In this document: positions 25,584 through 34,796 of the stretch, piece by piece
Layout of the letters: every line of letters starts with the position of its first letter
Position numbering within the stretch: the first letter of the stretch is position 1
Assembly (NCBI GenBank): GCA_018814305.1
Contig: JAHJAA010000045.1
Coordinates: 220,807 to 284,806 of the forward strand
Direction of reading: 5' to 3'
DNA length: 64,000 bases
Source of the DNA: Pseudomonadota bacterium
Lineage (GTDB): Bacteria; Desulfobacterota; Desulfobulbia; Desulfobulbales; JAGXFP01
Position numbers and translations under genes: made by a program
The notes under the pieces: generated by a model
Databases searched by the model: none
What the model was told of the DNA's origin: nothing
Seen by the model: the letters and a program-made list of their open reading frames with translations, nothing else

Positions 25584-26981
25584 TTATTCCAATAAAGTCC
25601 TTAACTCAGAAATATTAATCTGGTTTGCGGTGTTTTCTCCGGCAAAAATTGAGGCAAGCCTGCGCGGATGCTGAAAGCTCCCGAATTCGCCACGGTGAAT
25701 CTTGATCAAATCTGGCCGGGAGGGTCCGGTTGGGATGGCTCCATTGAGTTCACCGGTATATTGGTCATAGTTGATGGTAGTCCACCAATTTTCAGCAGGA
25801 AAGGCGGTGGTGGCCCGGTTTTCATAGAACGGCGTCCACTGATCAATAAAACGAAGATTCATTGCTTGATTTGCTCCGCTCATTTCATTGACCACCTTTT
25901 GAACCCGGGTAACATAGTAGGATTTCTGGGTCGCCATCCAGGTTGAGATATATGATTCACCATCGTAATCGTCATAAAAACTGGTGTCTCCACCACCGGA
26001 AACGTCCAGCATATGGGCGGTGACATATATGAAGGGATGGGTACGGCAGTTCGAACCTTGATCCAGCAATTCAATCAATTCCCGCAAATTCGTTTCAAAC
26101 TCTTGTTCCGAGAGACCAGAATTCAAGTCATTGCCCCCCCTGGAAGCAAAAGCGATATCATAACAGAATTGTTTGCCGATCAATTCGTCCTGACGATCAT
26201 TCAACCAGGCCTCGACCGTGGTGCCTGAAATTGAAGAAGTAGATCCAATTGAGCTGTTGGTATACAAGCCGGTGGAACATCCGTCCACTGAAGGGTCATT
26301 CCAACAGGTCGAACCGACCCACTCCACCGAAAGGTTTGAATCCCGTAGTTTCAAGCGAGCAGCAAAGGGAACCATCCAACCGAATTCATTCGGGGTGTTG
26401 TTGTCCGCACCTCGGTCAAACAGAGTACCGTCAGCATTAAATGGTGGGGTGTTAAAATGATTCCGTTCTTCGACACTCTCCCCAGCCACATAAACCTTAA
26501 TCGTCACGGCAGTTTGATTTGGGTTGGAGCCTCCACCCGGGACATTCGAAGCAGTCACAGTGACTATATCCGAGGCGCTGTCTGAAGTCCCGTCATTGAC
26601 GATTAACTGGATTCGATAATCCCCCTCAAGATCAGTGATAAAAGAAGGTGACGAGCTAGTATCTCCAGCCAAAGAGGACTGGCTTCCTGTCGGTACTTCA
26701 ACCATCGTCCAGACATAAGAAATGGTTTCTCCGTCAGCGTCATAGCTGCCACTGCCATCAAGGGTGACGGTGGAACCGGTGCTGACCAGCTGATTTATCC
26801 CCGCATCTGCAACGGGAACATAGGGGCCATTGCCTCCTTGGGCTATGGTTGAAGTGGAAGTAGAGGTCACGGTGGTTGTAGTGGTGGTTGAGGAGTTGCC
26901 TCCGCCCCCCCCACAACCGACAAATGTCAGGATACAACCCATCACGACAGTGCTGACAAGAGAGACGATCGACTTATTCAT
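25584..26981 (-). CDS. Lipoprotein with PKD-like domain and SGNH-hydrolase-like region
   Basis: The 465-residue protein has a lipoprotein signal (lipobox TFVGC near residue 23), a Gly/Thr/Ser linker (about 24-50), and a PKD/REJ-type beta domain (about 56-145: VADAGINQLVSTGSTVTLDG, ending IVTVTAS). A C-terminal region with carbohydrate-esterase or SGNH-like features begins VTIKVYVAGESVEERNHF. That opening gives a GES block-I-like motif, followed by FASRGGNDL (block III-like Gly-x-Asn-Asp) and later HIRGEF/HPRR-type residues. It would be anchored at the outer membrane and exposed. The enzymatic reading is tentative. The upstream gap to 27170 has no gene. Confidence 0.78.
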   Translation of the reverse strand: MNKSIVSLVSTVVMGCILTFVGCGGGGGNSSTTTTTTVTSTSTSTIAQGGNGPYVPVADAGINQLVSTGSTVTLDGSGSYDADGETISYVWTMVEVPTGSQSSLAGDTSSSPSFITDLEGDYRIQLIVNDGTSDSASDIVTVTASNVPGGGSNPNQTAVTIKVYVAGESVEERNHFNTPPFNADGTLFDRGADNNTPNEFGWMVPFAARLKLRDSNLSVEWVGSTCWNDPSVDGCSTGLYTNSSIGSTSSISGTTVEAWLNDRQDELIGKQFCYDIAFASRGGNDLNSGLSEQEFETNLRELIELLDQGSNCRTHPFIYVTAHMLDVSGGGDTSFYDDYDGESYISTWMATQKSYYVTRVQKVVNEMSGANQAMNLRFIDQWTPFYENRATTAFPAENWWTTINYDQYTGELNGAIPTGPSRPDLIKIHRGEFGSFQHPRRLASIFAGENTANQINISELRTLLE

Positions 26982-27170
26982 TTTACCCCCTCCGGCTTTT
27001 CATTTAGTGCACTTTCCTGGACAAAAAAGCACAAGCAGACAAGCTATTAAGGTGTTTTATATATCATTTAACCGAAGCAAAATACCCTGTCAATGATCAG
27101 CAAAGTTTTTAAATCATGGATAAATAAGAGGGTCCATTTTGCTTATTCTGATTGCATGGAGTCAGGTGTT

Positions 27171-27617
27171 TTAAACAGGGACCTTGATAACCAATTTATA
27201 GACCATTTCGGGGGTGCCACCTGCTTGCAATTGCGGCATGTGACCGTCCTGGGGGAAAAAAACAGCAAAACCACCCTGACGGAGAGTGAAGAATTCCAGG
27301 TCACCCTGCAACGTCTGAAAATCCTTGGCGTCATTGTACGTAAGTCGGGTACATTGATCGGCCAGACAGATGCCGATCCGTTCTGATCCTTCAAGCATAA
27401 TATGGATATCAATATACTTGCGGTGGCACTCTATAAAGGTATCTTGCGGCTGGAGCGTTTTATACCTATTGACAATGACATGAATGCCGTCGGCAAGCTC
27501 GGATTTCCCCACAGCCAGATCCGCCAAGTTCTGATTGTTCAGGAAAACAAGAACTTTTCCGAAATGACGGTGGGCACCAACATAAGTATGAAGGTTCTTT
27601 AAATGATCATGGATCAT
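27171..27617 (-). CDS. YhcH/YjgK/YiaL-family protein (DUF386)
   Basis: The 148-residue protein has the DUF386 cupin-like pattern. FIECHRKYIDIHIMLEGSERI carries metal-coordinating His/Glu residues, and FAVFFPQDGHMPQL carries a final His. ALFLNN-type NLADLAVGKSEL follows the N-terminus. The family includes YhcH (N-acetylneuraminate anomerase-type) and EbgC/YiaL, which act on sugars, so sugar mutarotation or isomerisation is the family-level expectation. GGAGA lies seven bases before the ATG. No sugar-catabolism genes are nearby, so the substrate stays open. Confidence 0.9.
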   Translation of the reverse strand: MIHDHLKNLHTYVGAHRHFGKVLVFLNNQNLADLAVGKSELADGIHVIVNRYKTLQPQDTFIECHRKYIDIHIMLEGSERIGICLADQCTRLTYNDAKDFQTLQGDLEFFTLRQGGFAVFFPQDGHMPQLQAGGTPEMVYKLVIKVPV

Positions 27618-27750
27618 GAATTATCTCCGGTGCTATAATTTACCGTAAAACCATGGCTTATCAATTTTGATTGTCAGAGCTGGCATATTTTAACTTGATG
27701 GTGATGTTTACGAGAGTAAACTGGAGTAATCAGAAATGAATCATCAAGGG

Positions 27751-29319
27751 TCAGGTGTAGCACTCGACCGCCCGAATCGCGTCTGCGGCGGAACTCGTGA
27801 TGCCGCCTGTATATCCAGCCCCCTCGCCCAGAGGATAGAGATTTTTTATATTCACCGATTCAAATCGATCATTGCGAGTGATCCGGACCGGTGAAGATGT
27901 TCTGGTTTCCGCCCCGAGCAGAATCGCCTCCTCCGATACAAACAGAGGGACCTCACCTTGCCATTTATGAAAGGCGGCCAGCAGTTGCTCGACCACGAAC
28001 TCCGGGAAGAGCTCCCGCAGGTCAGCAGAAACGGCACCCAACCGGTAGGAGTTTTCATTCAATGAGACCGAGTCCTTCCCCGCCAGAAAATCAGTGAGGT
28101 TCTGGGCCGGCACTCCCCAGCAACCGCCACCTGCGGCGAAGGCCTTTTGCTCAATCTCCCTTTGAAATTCGATCCCCGCCAAGGGACTCGTGGATTGATA
28201 ATCGTCCGTGTGGCAGGTGACCACCAGAGCGGCATTGGAAAAAGGGGAAGCCCGTCGGGAGAAACTCATCCCGTTAACCACCATCATCCCGGGAGCGGAA
28301 GAGGCGTTAATCACCTCGCCACCGGGGCACATACAGAAGGTATATACTCCCCGTCCGATGCTCCGATTGGTATAATTCATTGAATAGGTTGCAGCTCCCA
28401 ACCCCTTATAATTTTTATATTTATCCCCATAACGCATCTGGTTGATCGTTGCCGTCGGATGCTCAATTCGGACCCCGACCGAGATCGGTCGTTGCTCAAG
28501 GGCAACACCTCGTTCATGTAACATGGTCACGGTGTCCCGGGCAGAATGACCCAAGGCGAGATAGATCTTAGAGGAGAGATATTCCACGGCGCCATTAATC
28601 ATAACCCCCGAGGCCACCCCATCGGCGATCAGGATGTCGGTCATCCTGGAACCATAGTGAATTTCACCTCCACGTTCCAAGATATAGGCCCGGATATTGG
28701 CGACAATTTTGCACAAGACATCGGTGCCCAGATGGGGCTTACTTATATAGCCGATCTCCGCTGGAGCCCCGAACCGGATAAAGATCTGCAACACGCGATT
28801 GACATAGCTTGTATTGTTGTTTCGTCGCGAGAAGAGTTTGCCGTCCGAATATGAACCCGCCCCACCCTCGCCGAACTGGATATTGGACTCGGAGTTAATC
28901 TGTCGCTCCCTGATAAAGCGTCGCACGTCAAGCGAACGCTCTTCGATCCTCTTTCCCCTTTCAAAAATCAATGGTTTCAGCCCACGGTCGATGAGCTCAA
29001 GAGCGGCAAACATCCCGGCAGGGCCGAAGCCGACGATGATCGGCCGTTCCCTGGAAGCAAATGGTTGACGAATGATCAACGGAGGCTCAGAATAGGCAGG
29101 CAGATTGTGGGGGTTGGCAAAGTCATCTGGAACCTTGACCACTAATGAAACCTGGTAATAAAATTGCTCCCAGTCGCGGGCATCCAGTGATTTACTGAGA
29201 ATCTTTTTAATGTTGATCTGCTCGGCTCCGGTTTCCAACTGCTGTGCCGCAGCGTTGGCATAGGCGGCTATTCCATCGAGCTCAATGGGGATTTGCAGAT
29301 TACTGACGATGAGATCCAC
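27751..29319 (-). CDS. FAD-dependent oxidoreductase (COG2509-type)
   Basis: The 522-residue flavoprotein has a dinucleotide-binding motif IIVGFGPAGMFAALELIDRG near residue 95. It has a second segment FGEGGAGSYSDGKLFSR, typical of the COG2509 uncharacterised FAD-dependent dehydrogenases, and a C-terminal FAD contact NLYPLGEGAGYTGGITSSA. An N-terminal domain of about 85 residues precedes the FAD motif. A GTG at 29319 is the likely start. Family members have no firmly assigned substrate. The gene stands alone. It faces away from the xseB operon, whose promoter begins about 110 bases upstream of this start. Confidence 0.9.
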   Translation of the reverse strand: MDLIVSNLQIPIELDGIAAYANAAAQQLETGAEQINIKKILSKSLDARDWEQFYYQVSLVVKVPDDFANPHNLPAYSEPPLIIRQPFASRERPIIVGFGPAGMFAALELIDRGLKPLIFERGKRIEERSLDVRRFIRERQINSESNIQFGEGGAGSYSDGKLFSRRNNNTSYVNRVLQIFIRFGAPAEIGYISKPHLGTDVLCKIVANIRAYILERGGEIHYGSRMTDILIADGVASGVMINGAVEYLSSKIYLALGHSARDTVTMLHERGVALEQRPISVGVRIEHPTATINQMRYGDKYKNYKGLGAATYSMNYTNRSIGRGVYTFCMCPGGEVINASSAPGMMVVNGMSFSRRASPFSNAALVVTCHTDDYQSTSPLAGIEFQREIEQKAFAAGGGCWGVPAQNLTDFLAGKDSVSLNENSYRLGAVSADLRELFPEFVVEQLLAAFHKWQGEVPLFVSEEAILLGAETRTSSPVRITRNDRFESVNIKNLYPLGEGAGYTGGITSSAADAIRAVECYT

Positions 29320-29428
29320 AGCAGAGCCCCTTAATAATTAGTGGTGAAAAAAGATTTGAGAGCAACTCCTTCTCATTGTAGCCGACTCCCAGGTGATATG
29401 CTTTTTATAAAAAGGCCTTGACCTCTGG

Positions 29429-29457
29429 TTGGCAATTATTAAACAGTTCAATATAAT
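29429..29457 (+). promoter_or_regulatory. Promoter and long leader of the xseB-ispA-dxs operon
   Basis: TTGGCA at 29429-29434 and TATAAT at 29452-29457 are spaced by 17 bases, an ideal sigma-70 arrangement. The first gene, xseB, starts only at 29687, so the leader would be about 220 bases. The leader holds a small hairpin, GTGGTT (29599-29604) with AACCAC (29609-29614), but no riboswitch I can recognise. This accounts for the gap 29320-29686. Confidence 0.75.
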
Positions 29458-29686
29458 AAATACCGGTTAAGACATTGCCCATTCAAAAGATATCTCTTAT
29501 GATACGTAATTCGGAAGGGGCTTGCCCGAAGTATTGGAAAACGTTAGGGAGTCTGGCCCAAGGACTGGGTTTTCCGGTTTCATATCTGCCCTGGCGTAGT
29601 GGTTCAATAACCACCTCCATCCCGACCTCAATCAACCGGATAAACTTTCCTAGATCAGGTTATCACCACTTATTCCACGGTGCCAC

Positions 29687-29941
29687 ATGGCCAAGAAAAA
29701 CTTCGAAGAATCACTTGCCAGACTCGAAGAAATCACCGAGGTACTGGAAAAAGGCGAACTCAGCCTTGAACAGTCGTTGAAGATGTTCAACGAAGGTATC
29801 AAACTGGTCGAATTCTGCCACACCAAGCTCGACGAGGCTCAAGGACAGGTTGATCTCCTCTTGAAAAAAAATGGGCGGATGGAACCGGTCCCCTTCGAAC
29901 CCTCGGTCAAGCAGGACGTTATCCAAGAAGACTCCGACTGA
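29687..29941 (+). CDS. xseB: Exodeoxyribonuclease VII small subunit
   Basis: The 84-residue protein is a typical XseB: FEESLARLEEITEVLEKGEL, SLEQSLKMFNEGIKL and a coiled-coil end (CHTKLDEAQGQVDLLL). It joins XseA to form exonuclease VII, which degrades single-stranded DNA. xseA is not in the window. The gene is followed 55 bases later by ispA and then dxs, an order common across proteobacteria, so this is one operon from the promoter at 29429. Confidence 0.96.
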   Translation: MAKKNFEESLARLEEITEVLEKGELSLEQSLKMFNEGIKLVEFCHTKLDEAQGQVDLLLKKNGRMEPVPFEPSVKQDVIQEDSD

Positions 29942-29996
29942 AACAACGCCCCCAGAACCCAAACGAACCAGCACACCGAAAAGACCCATAATACAT

Positions 29997-30899
29997 ATGG
30001 ATTTACCTCACTATCTTGCAGAAAAAAAAGCCCTGGTCGAAGGGGCCATGCAGAACCACTTCCCCCACCCAAAGGGCGATCAACCGGACCATGCCCTTCA
30101 TCTGGAAGCCATGCATTACAGCCTTTTTGCCGACGGGAAACGGGTCCGCCCCATTCTTTGCCTGGCCGCCTGCGCGGCCGTGGGCGGAGATGAACTACAG
30201 GCCTTGTCCACTGCCGTCGCCCTGGAGTGCATCCATACCTACTCCCTGATCCATGACGATCTGCCCGCTATGGATAATGATGATCTCCGGCGCGGCAAAC
30301 CAACGAACCATGTCCTTTATGGTGAGGCCCAGGCAATCCTGGCCGGTGACGGACTTTTAACTATGGCCTTTGAAATCCTGGCTACCCCGGAGCCCGCAGG
30401 GACTCTCCCACCGGCAGATCGACTCAAGATCATCCGGCAAATTGGGCACGGAGCCGGCTCAATGGGTATGGTCGGTGGACAGGCCATCGACGTGGCTGCC
30501 GAAGGGCGGGAAATCGATTTTCCCACCTTACGGCAAATCCACAGCCGTAAGACCGGAGCCCTGATTACCGCCTCGGTCCAGGCCGGGGCCCTCATCGGCT
30601 GCGCCACCCCTACCCAGTATGAGGCCCTGACCCGATACGGTAATGAGATCGGCCTGGCCTTTCAGATTATTGATGACCTGCTCAATGTGGAAGGGACTGC
30701 AGAACAACTGGGCAAGGCCGCCGGCTCGGATGCGGCCCGCAGCAAAGCCACCTACCCCGCCTTTTTCGGGGTTGAATTGACCAGAACTAAGGCAATCGAA
30801 GCAACCGACCGGGCCATTGAGGCCCTGGACGGATTTGATCCAACCCTCGCCCTTCCCCTTCGAGAGATCGCGCGATATATTCAGACCAGGAAGAAATAA
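29997..30899 (+). CDS. ispA: Farnesyl/geranyl diphosphate synthase
   Basis: The 300-residue prenyl synthase has the first Asp-rich motif in HDDLPAMDNDDLRRG and the second in QIIDDLLNVEG, the two Mg-binding sites. GKRVRP and KTGALI supply diphosphate and IPP contacts. It condenses IPP with DMAPP and GPP for quinone, sterol-like or cell-wall lipid precursors. The ATG at 29997 gives a standard N-terminus (MDLPHYLAEKK); the longer frame overlaps xseB and has no family match. It lies 55 bases after xseB and 27 bases before dxs. Confidence 0.96.
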   Translation: MDLPHYLAEKKALVEGAMQNHFPHPKGDQPDHALHLEAMHYSLFADGKRVRPILCLAACAAVGGDELQALSTAVALECIHTYSLIHDDLPAMDNDDLRRGKPTNHVLYGEAQAILAGDGLLTMAFEILATPEPAGTLPPADRLKIIRQIGHGAGSMGMVGGQAIDVAAEGREIDFPTLRQIHSRKTGALITASVQAGALIGCATPTQYEALTRYGNEIGLAFQIIDDLLNVEGTAEQLGKAAGSDAARSKATYPAFFGVELTRTKAIEATDRAIEALDGFDPTLALPLREIARYIQTRKK

Positions 30900-30926
30900 T
30901 TCCTCTTGCGTTACAACGGGACGATT

Positions 30927-32822
30927 ATGAAAGCAGATCCATCGCTTCTGGCAACCATCAACTCTCCCCAAGACCTCCGCCGATTATCCACCAGTCAACT
31001 TCCCAGATTGGCCGAGGAAATCCGCCGGGAGATCATCGAGACCGTCTCAAAAAACGGGGGGCACCTGGCCCCTTGTCTCGGGGTCGTGGAGTTGACCCTT
31101 GCCCTCCACTATGTCTTCAATACTCCTGACGACAAGCTCATCTGGGATGTTGGGCATCAGGCCTATGCCCATAAACTCCTCACCGGCCGCCGGGAGCGGT
31201 TCAACACCCTTCGCAAGCACAACGGGATCAGCGGTTTTCCCAAGAGAAGCGAAAGCCCTTATGATGCCTTTGACACCGGCCACAGCAGCACCTCAATCTC
31301 GGCGAGCCTCGGTATTTCTCTGGCCAAGAGCCTGAAAGGTGACCACCATCGGGCCATCGCCGTGATTGGTGACGGTTCAATGACCGGAGGGATGGCCTTT
31401 GAGGCCTTGAACCAGGCGGGCCACGTCGACAAAAACCTGATCGTGGTTTTAAACGACAACGAGATGTCTATCTCACCCAATGTGGGAGCGCTGTCCAGTT
31501 TCCTCAGCCGAAAGATGACCGGGAGGGCAGTATCACGGCTCAAACGGGATATGGAGCAATTTCTCAAATCATTTGCCAATGTGGGAGAAAATATCCTCCA
31601 GGTCCTGAAGAAGAGCGAGGAGTCAATCAAAGGATTTTTTACCCCGGGCATGCTGTTCGAGGCCTTAAAATTCGAATACGTTGGACCAATTCCTGGCCAC
31701 CAGATTGACACCTTGCTGGAAACCCTCCAGAATGTCCGGGACTTCAGCCATGGTCCGGTATTGATCCACGTGATCACCACCAAGGGCAAGGGCTACCGGC
31801 CAGCCGAAGAAAATCCAGGGGATTACCACGGGGTCGGTCCCTTTGATATTGCCACCGGTGCCCCCCTGCCCTCAGCGCCATCACCGCCGACCTACACCAA
31901 GACCTTTGGTAATACCATTGTTCAGATGGCCGATCTTGATGCGAGGATTATTGCCATTACTGCTGCCATGCCAGCGGGCACCGGGCTGAGCACCTTTGCC
32001 CGACGGTTTCCGGACCGTTTTTTTGATGTGGGCATTGCCGAGCAGCATGCAGTTACCTTTGCTGCCGGCCTCGCTACTGAAGGTATGCTGCCGGTGGTAG
32101 CGGTTTATTCCACCTTTCTCCAGCGGGCCATGGACCAAGTGATCCATGACGTCTGCCTCCCCAATCTGCCGGTGACCTTTGCCATTGACCGGGGAGGTCT
32201 GGTGGGCGATGACGGTCCCACCCACCATGGAGTTTTCGATATCTCCTTCCTTCGCATGATCCCCAATATGGTGATCATGGCCCCCAAGGATGAAGAGGAA
32301 CTTCAACACATGCTCTATACCGCCATCCACCATCCCGGCCCGGCGGCGGTTCGCTATCCCAGGGGAAATGGCGTCGGGGTCAAACTTTCAACAAAACTTA
32401 TGACGTTCCCCATCGGCAAGGGGGAGCTGCTCAGGGAGGGTGACGACCTACTGATTCTGCCTGTGGGAAACCGAGTCTATTCAGCCCTGGCCGCCTCAGA
32501 GGGATTGGCCAAGATCGGAATCCAGGCGGCGGTAATCAATCCAAGGTTTATTAAACCACTGGATGGTGATCTGATCTGTGAGTGGGCCACAAGAACCGGT
32601 CGGGTATTGACCGTCGAAGACAATGTTCGCAACGGTGGATTCGGCAGTAGCGTTCTGGAACTTTTGGCCAAGCGCCTGACCAACCACCCCATCACCACCC
32701 GGATCCTGGGAATTCCAGACCGGTTCGTTGAACACGGCAGCCAGGAGATTCTCTACAAAAACTGCGGGATCGACACCCCGGCTATTACCTCCGCCGCCAT
32801 CGAGTTGATGGCGGTAAAGTAA
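30927..32822 (+). CDS. dxs: 1-deoxy-D-xylulose-5-phosphate synthase
   Basis: The 631-residue enzyme has the Dxs layout: [18 protein letters not shown], thiamine-diphosphate motif [18 protein letters not shown] ending in LNDNEMSIS, pyrimidine-domain Glu in [15 protein letters not shown], and the C-terminal transketolase domain with [12 protein letters not shown]. It joins pyruvate and glyceraldehyde-3-phosphate in the first step of the MEP pathway. ATG at 30927 is preferred to the TTG at 30906 because the family begins near it. The last gene of the operon, it is followed by a repeat element and a bidirectional terminator at 33029. Confidence 0.97.
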   Translation: MKADPSLLATINSPQDLRRLSTSQLPRLAEEIRREIIETVSKNGGHLAPCLGVVELTLALHYVFNTPDDKLIWDVGHQAYAHKLLTGRRERFNTLRKHNGISGFPKRSESPYDAFDTGHSSTSISASLGISLAKSLKGDHHRAIAVIGDGSMTGGMAFEALNQAGHVDKNLIVVLNDNEMSISPNVGALSSFLSRKMTGRAVSRLKRDMEQFLKSFANVGENILQVLKKSEESIKGFFTPGMLFEALKFEYVGPIPGHQIDTLLETLQNVRDFSHGPVLIHVITTKGKGYRPAEENPGDYHGVGPFDIATGAPLPSAPSPPTYTKTFGNTIVQMADLDARIIAITAAMPAGTGLSTFARRFPDRFFDVGIAEQHAVTFAAGLATEGMLPVVAVYSTFLQRAMDQVIHDVCLPNLPVTFAIDRGGLVGDDGPTHHGVFDISFLRMIPNMVIMAPKDEEELQHMLYTAIHHPGPAAVRYPRGNGVGVKLSTKLMTFPIGKGELLREGDDLLILPVGNRVYSALAASEGLAKIGIQAAVINPRFIKPLDGDLICEWATRTGRVLTVEDNVRNGGFGSSVLELLAKRLTNHPITTRILGIPDRFVEHGSQEILYKNCGIDTPAITSAAIELMAVK

Positions 32823-32845
32823 CCCCACAGTTACCTCATTCTAGC

Positions 32846-33008
32846 TTCCATCCAGAAACAAGGATTTTTGGTCGAGAGCAAGGCGCGAGGACGACGAAAA
32901 AGCGGAGCGCACTTTAGGTACATGAGCATTTTTCGGCAACTAAGCAACACAGCCATCGATCAGTAAGCGAGCTTGCGAGACTCCGAAAAGACCGTTTCTG
33001 GCCGGGAA
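32846..33008. repeat. MITE-like intergenic element with imperfect terminal inverted repeats
   Basis: About 160 bases with no gene are bounded by TTCCATCCAGAAAC (32846-32859) and its near reverse complement GTTTCTGGCCGGGAA (32994-33008). The inside includes AAGGCGCGAGGACGACG and CAGCCATCGATCAGTAAGCG. From memory, such GC-rich stretches recur between genes in deltaproteobacterial genomes. There is no second full copy in this window. It probably belongs to a non-autonomous repeat family. Confidence 0.5.
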
Positions 33009-33028
33009 CTATTCTAACATGACAATAA

Positions 33029-33065
33029 AAAAACCGTCGAAGCCTAAAGCTCCGACGGTTTTTTT
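33029..33065. terminator. Bidirectional terminator between dxs and the Skp-like gene
   Basis: AAACCGTCGAAGC (33031-33043) pairs with GCTCCGACGGTTT (49-61 of the same block), with one mismatch. A-rich and T-rich runs on the two sides would give a U-tail in both directions. It can end dxs from the left and the leftward gene at 33120 from the right. Confidence 0.88.
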
Positions 33066-33119
33066 ATTACTTCCCACATTTATATGAGATGTAGCTGACT
33101 AGCTGAATCCCGGTTCTTT

Positions 33120-33671
33120 TTACTCTTTATTAGATGCAGCTGAACGCTTATCGAGTTCCTCGGCCAAAAGAGCGCTGATATCCATGACATTATCCTGATA
33201 AAGCACCCCGGTTCTGCTGTCGAGAATCAAAGTATATCCACCAGCTTTGCCCAGATCGTCGATGACACTTTCCAGAACCTTCAATATCGGTGATATATTG
33301 AGTTTTTCGATCTCCTTCATATCGTTGGTGGCATATTTTGATTCTTGCTCCAAATCCTGAACCCGACGTTTGAACTCCCTCTCCTTGCGGCTCCGGACTT
33401 CCTCGCTCCAGATTGAAGATTTCTTTTCGATTTCCTCCTTCAATATAAGAAGTTCATCTTCTTCTTTTTTTAACTTCTCCTGATATTCAGCATATTTTTT
33501 TTCCACCACCGCCCTAGCCTCCTGTCCGACCTTAGACAGTTCAACAACTTTCTGCACATTCACGGTGGCAATCTTCTGAGTCTGCTCTCCGGCTTGAACA
33601 ACCGAGACAACCAGCAACAAACCGATAACAGCTGAAGCAATGAGTAATGAACGTAATTTACGTGACGACAT
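33120..33671 (-). CDS. Skp/OmpH-like periplasmic chaperone
   Basis: The 183-residue protein has a signal peptide (core near residues 10-25, cleavage after VQA). The body is a long, charged coiled coil (KKYAEYQEKLKKEEDELLIL) and the C-terminus is YTLILDSRTGVLYQDNVMDI, which is the OmpH/Skp ending. Skp binds unfolded outer-membrane proteins in the periplasm. The start at 33671 is supported by GGAGGT five bases before the ATG; the frame extends 47 codons further but through an inverted-repeat segment. It lies downstream of pal on the same strand but is separated from it by a terminator and a repeat. Confidence 0.88.
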   Translation of the reverse strand: MSSRKLRSLLIASAVIGLLLVVSVVQAGEQTQKIATVNVQKVVELSKVGQEARAVVEKKYAEYQEKLKKEEDELLILKEEIEKKSSIWSEEVRSRKEREFKRRVQDLEQESKYATNDMKEIEKLNISPILKVLESVIDDLGKAGGYTLILDSRTGVLYQDNVMDISALLAEELDKRSAASNKE

Positions 33672-33697
33672 AACTACCTCCAGTGAGTCCGATACTC

Positions 33698-33883
33698 GTT
33701 TCCATCCGGAAATGATCTTTTCCATGAATCTCAGCGAAAAAACGGCACAGATGCTTGTGTGACTACCCATGCAACCCAGCGCAACCGCTTGTTTTTCTTG
33801 ACCTTTTTCCAAAAGACCTCATTCCAGAGCTGGAAACAACAAGTTTGATCATCCGTTAAATCTGCTACTTTCCGGATGGAAAC
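33698..33883. repeat. 186-base segment bounded by perfect 15-base inverted repeats
   Basis: GTTTCCATCCGGAAA at 33698-33712 is repeated in inverse orientation as TTTCCGGATGGAAAC at 33869-33883. The enclosed 156 bases hold no gene. It sits between pal and the Skp-like gene, just downstream of the pal terminator. The end motif TTCCATCC also occurs at the edge of the element at 32846 and in repeats at 43525 and 51125. A small mobile repeat (MITE type) is a possible explanation. Confidence 0.55.
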
Positions 33884-33889
33884 TATCCT

Positions 33890-33923
33890 ATAAAAAACCG
33901 GGATGAGAACTCTCACCCCGGTT
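33890..33923 (-). terminator. Rho-independent terminator of pal
   Basis: On the reverse strand, AACCGGGGTGAGA (33923-33911) pairs with TCTCATCCCGGTT (33908-33896), with one mismatch and a 2-base loop. A T-run follows (A-run at 33890-33895). It lies 28 bases after the pal stop. Confidence 0.92.
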
Positions 33924-33950
33924 CAAAAAATAACACTGCAAATTCAGAAC

Positions 33951-34574
33951 TTATTTCACAACCACAAAATCATCACGTCGATTCTGGGACCAAGACAACT
34001 CGTCATGACCAAAGTTGATCGGCTGTTCCTCGCCAAAACTAATGGTCCGGAGTTGATCGGCACCAACCCCCAGGTTAACCAGATACTTCTTGGCACTCAT
34101 GGCCCGTCGTTCACCTAGAGCCAGGTTGTACTCATTGGTGCCACGTTCGTCACAATTCCCCTCGATCTGAAGGGCCGCCTGGGGATGATCTTTAAAATAA
34201 GCCGCATTCAGTTCAATTCGTTCGATCTGATCGGCGCGAATCACCGAGCTGTCAAAATCAAAGTATACCGGGTACAGGCCATTGGTGGTACGCCCTTCGA
34301 GAGGTGTGCCCATATCGGCTGAATCTTCAGCAATGGCTGGACTATCCAGGGATTCGGAACTGCCCATATCATTACCCAGATCAGCTGACTCGAACCGATC
34401 GGTCACTTCAACCGGTTCAGTCGTTTTGTCGGTCGAAGTTGAGACCGGAGGGGCTGTCATGGTTTCCATGGGGGCTGGAGGAGGTACATTCTTTTTGGCA
34501 CAACCCACCCCTACTATCAAGAGTGATGTTGCCAGGGTGGTATGTACCAGCAACCTCATCAGATCTCTCTTCAT
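33951..34574 (-). CDS. pal: Peptidoglycan-associated lipoprotein Pal
   Basis: The 207-residue lipoprotein has lipobox LIVGVGC, a Pro/Thr-rich linker (about 25-95), and a C-terminal OmpA-like domain with YFDFDSSVIR, IEGNCDERGTNEYNLALGE and an end SFGEEQPINFGHDE. Pal tethers the outer membrane to peptidoglycan and normally works with TolB and TolQRA, none of which is in the window. The ATG at 34574 has AAAGGAGA seven bases upstream; a further upstream ATG lacks that site. The linker is long compared with E. coli Pal. Confidence 0.95.
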   Translation of the reverse strand: MKRDLMRLLVHTTLATSLLIVGVGCAKKNVPPPAPMETMTAPPVSTSTDKTTEPVEVTDRFESADLGNDMGSSESLDSPAIAEDSADMGTPLEGRTTNGLYPVYFDFDSSVIRADQIERIELNAAYFKDHPQAALQIEGNCDERGTNEYNLALGERRAMSAKKYLVNLGVGADQLRTISFGEEQPINFGHDELSWSQNRRDDFVVVK

Positions 34575-34796
34575 TACAAATTCTCCTTTAATATTTTTCA
34601 TATCTAAATTTTTTTTACTCCCAAACTTTATCTATCACGATCGAATATGTTACAAGATTACCACTCACCTCAAAGTTGAGTTTTTATCACTTCGACAGCC
34701 CCGAGATAAAACTGATCGAGGTTAGTCAATAGATTATCCTATATACTATAGAAAAAAGGCTGTGAAATTCAATGTTTTTTTATGAGGATTTAATAG

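Noticed and set aside
26830..26920. Thr/Ser-codon run in the lipoprotein gene that looks like a tandem repeat
   Set aside because: It is a simple linker in the coding frame after the lipobox, not a CRISPR array or satellite.
29475..29780. 101-codon forward frame overlapping the start of xseB
   Set aside because: It overlaps the clearly conserved xseB in another frame, has no family-like content, and begins in the operon leader.
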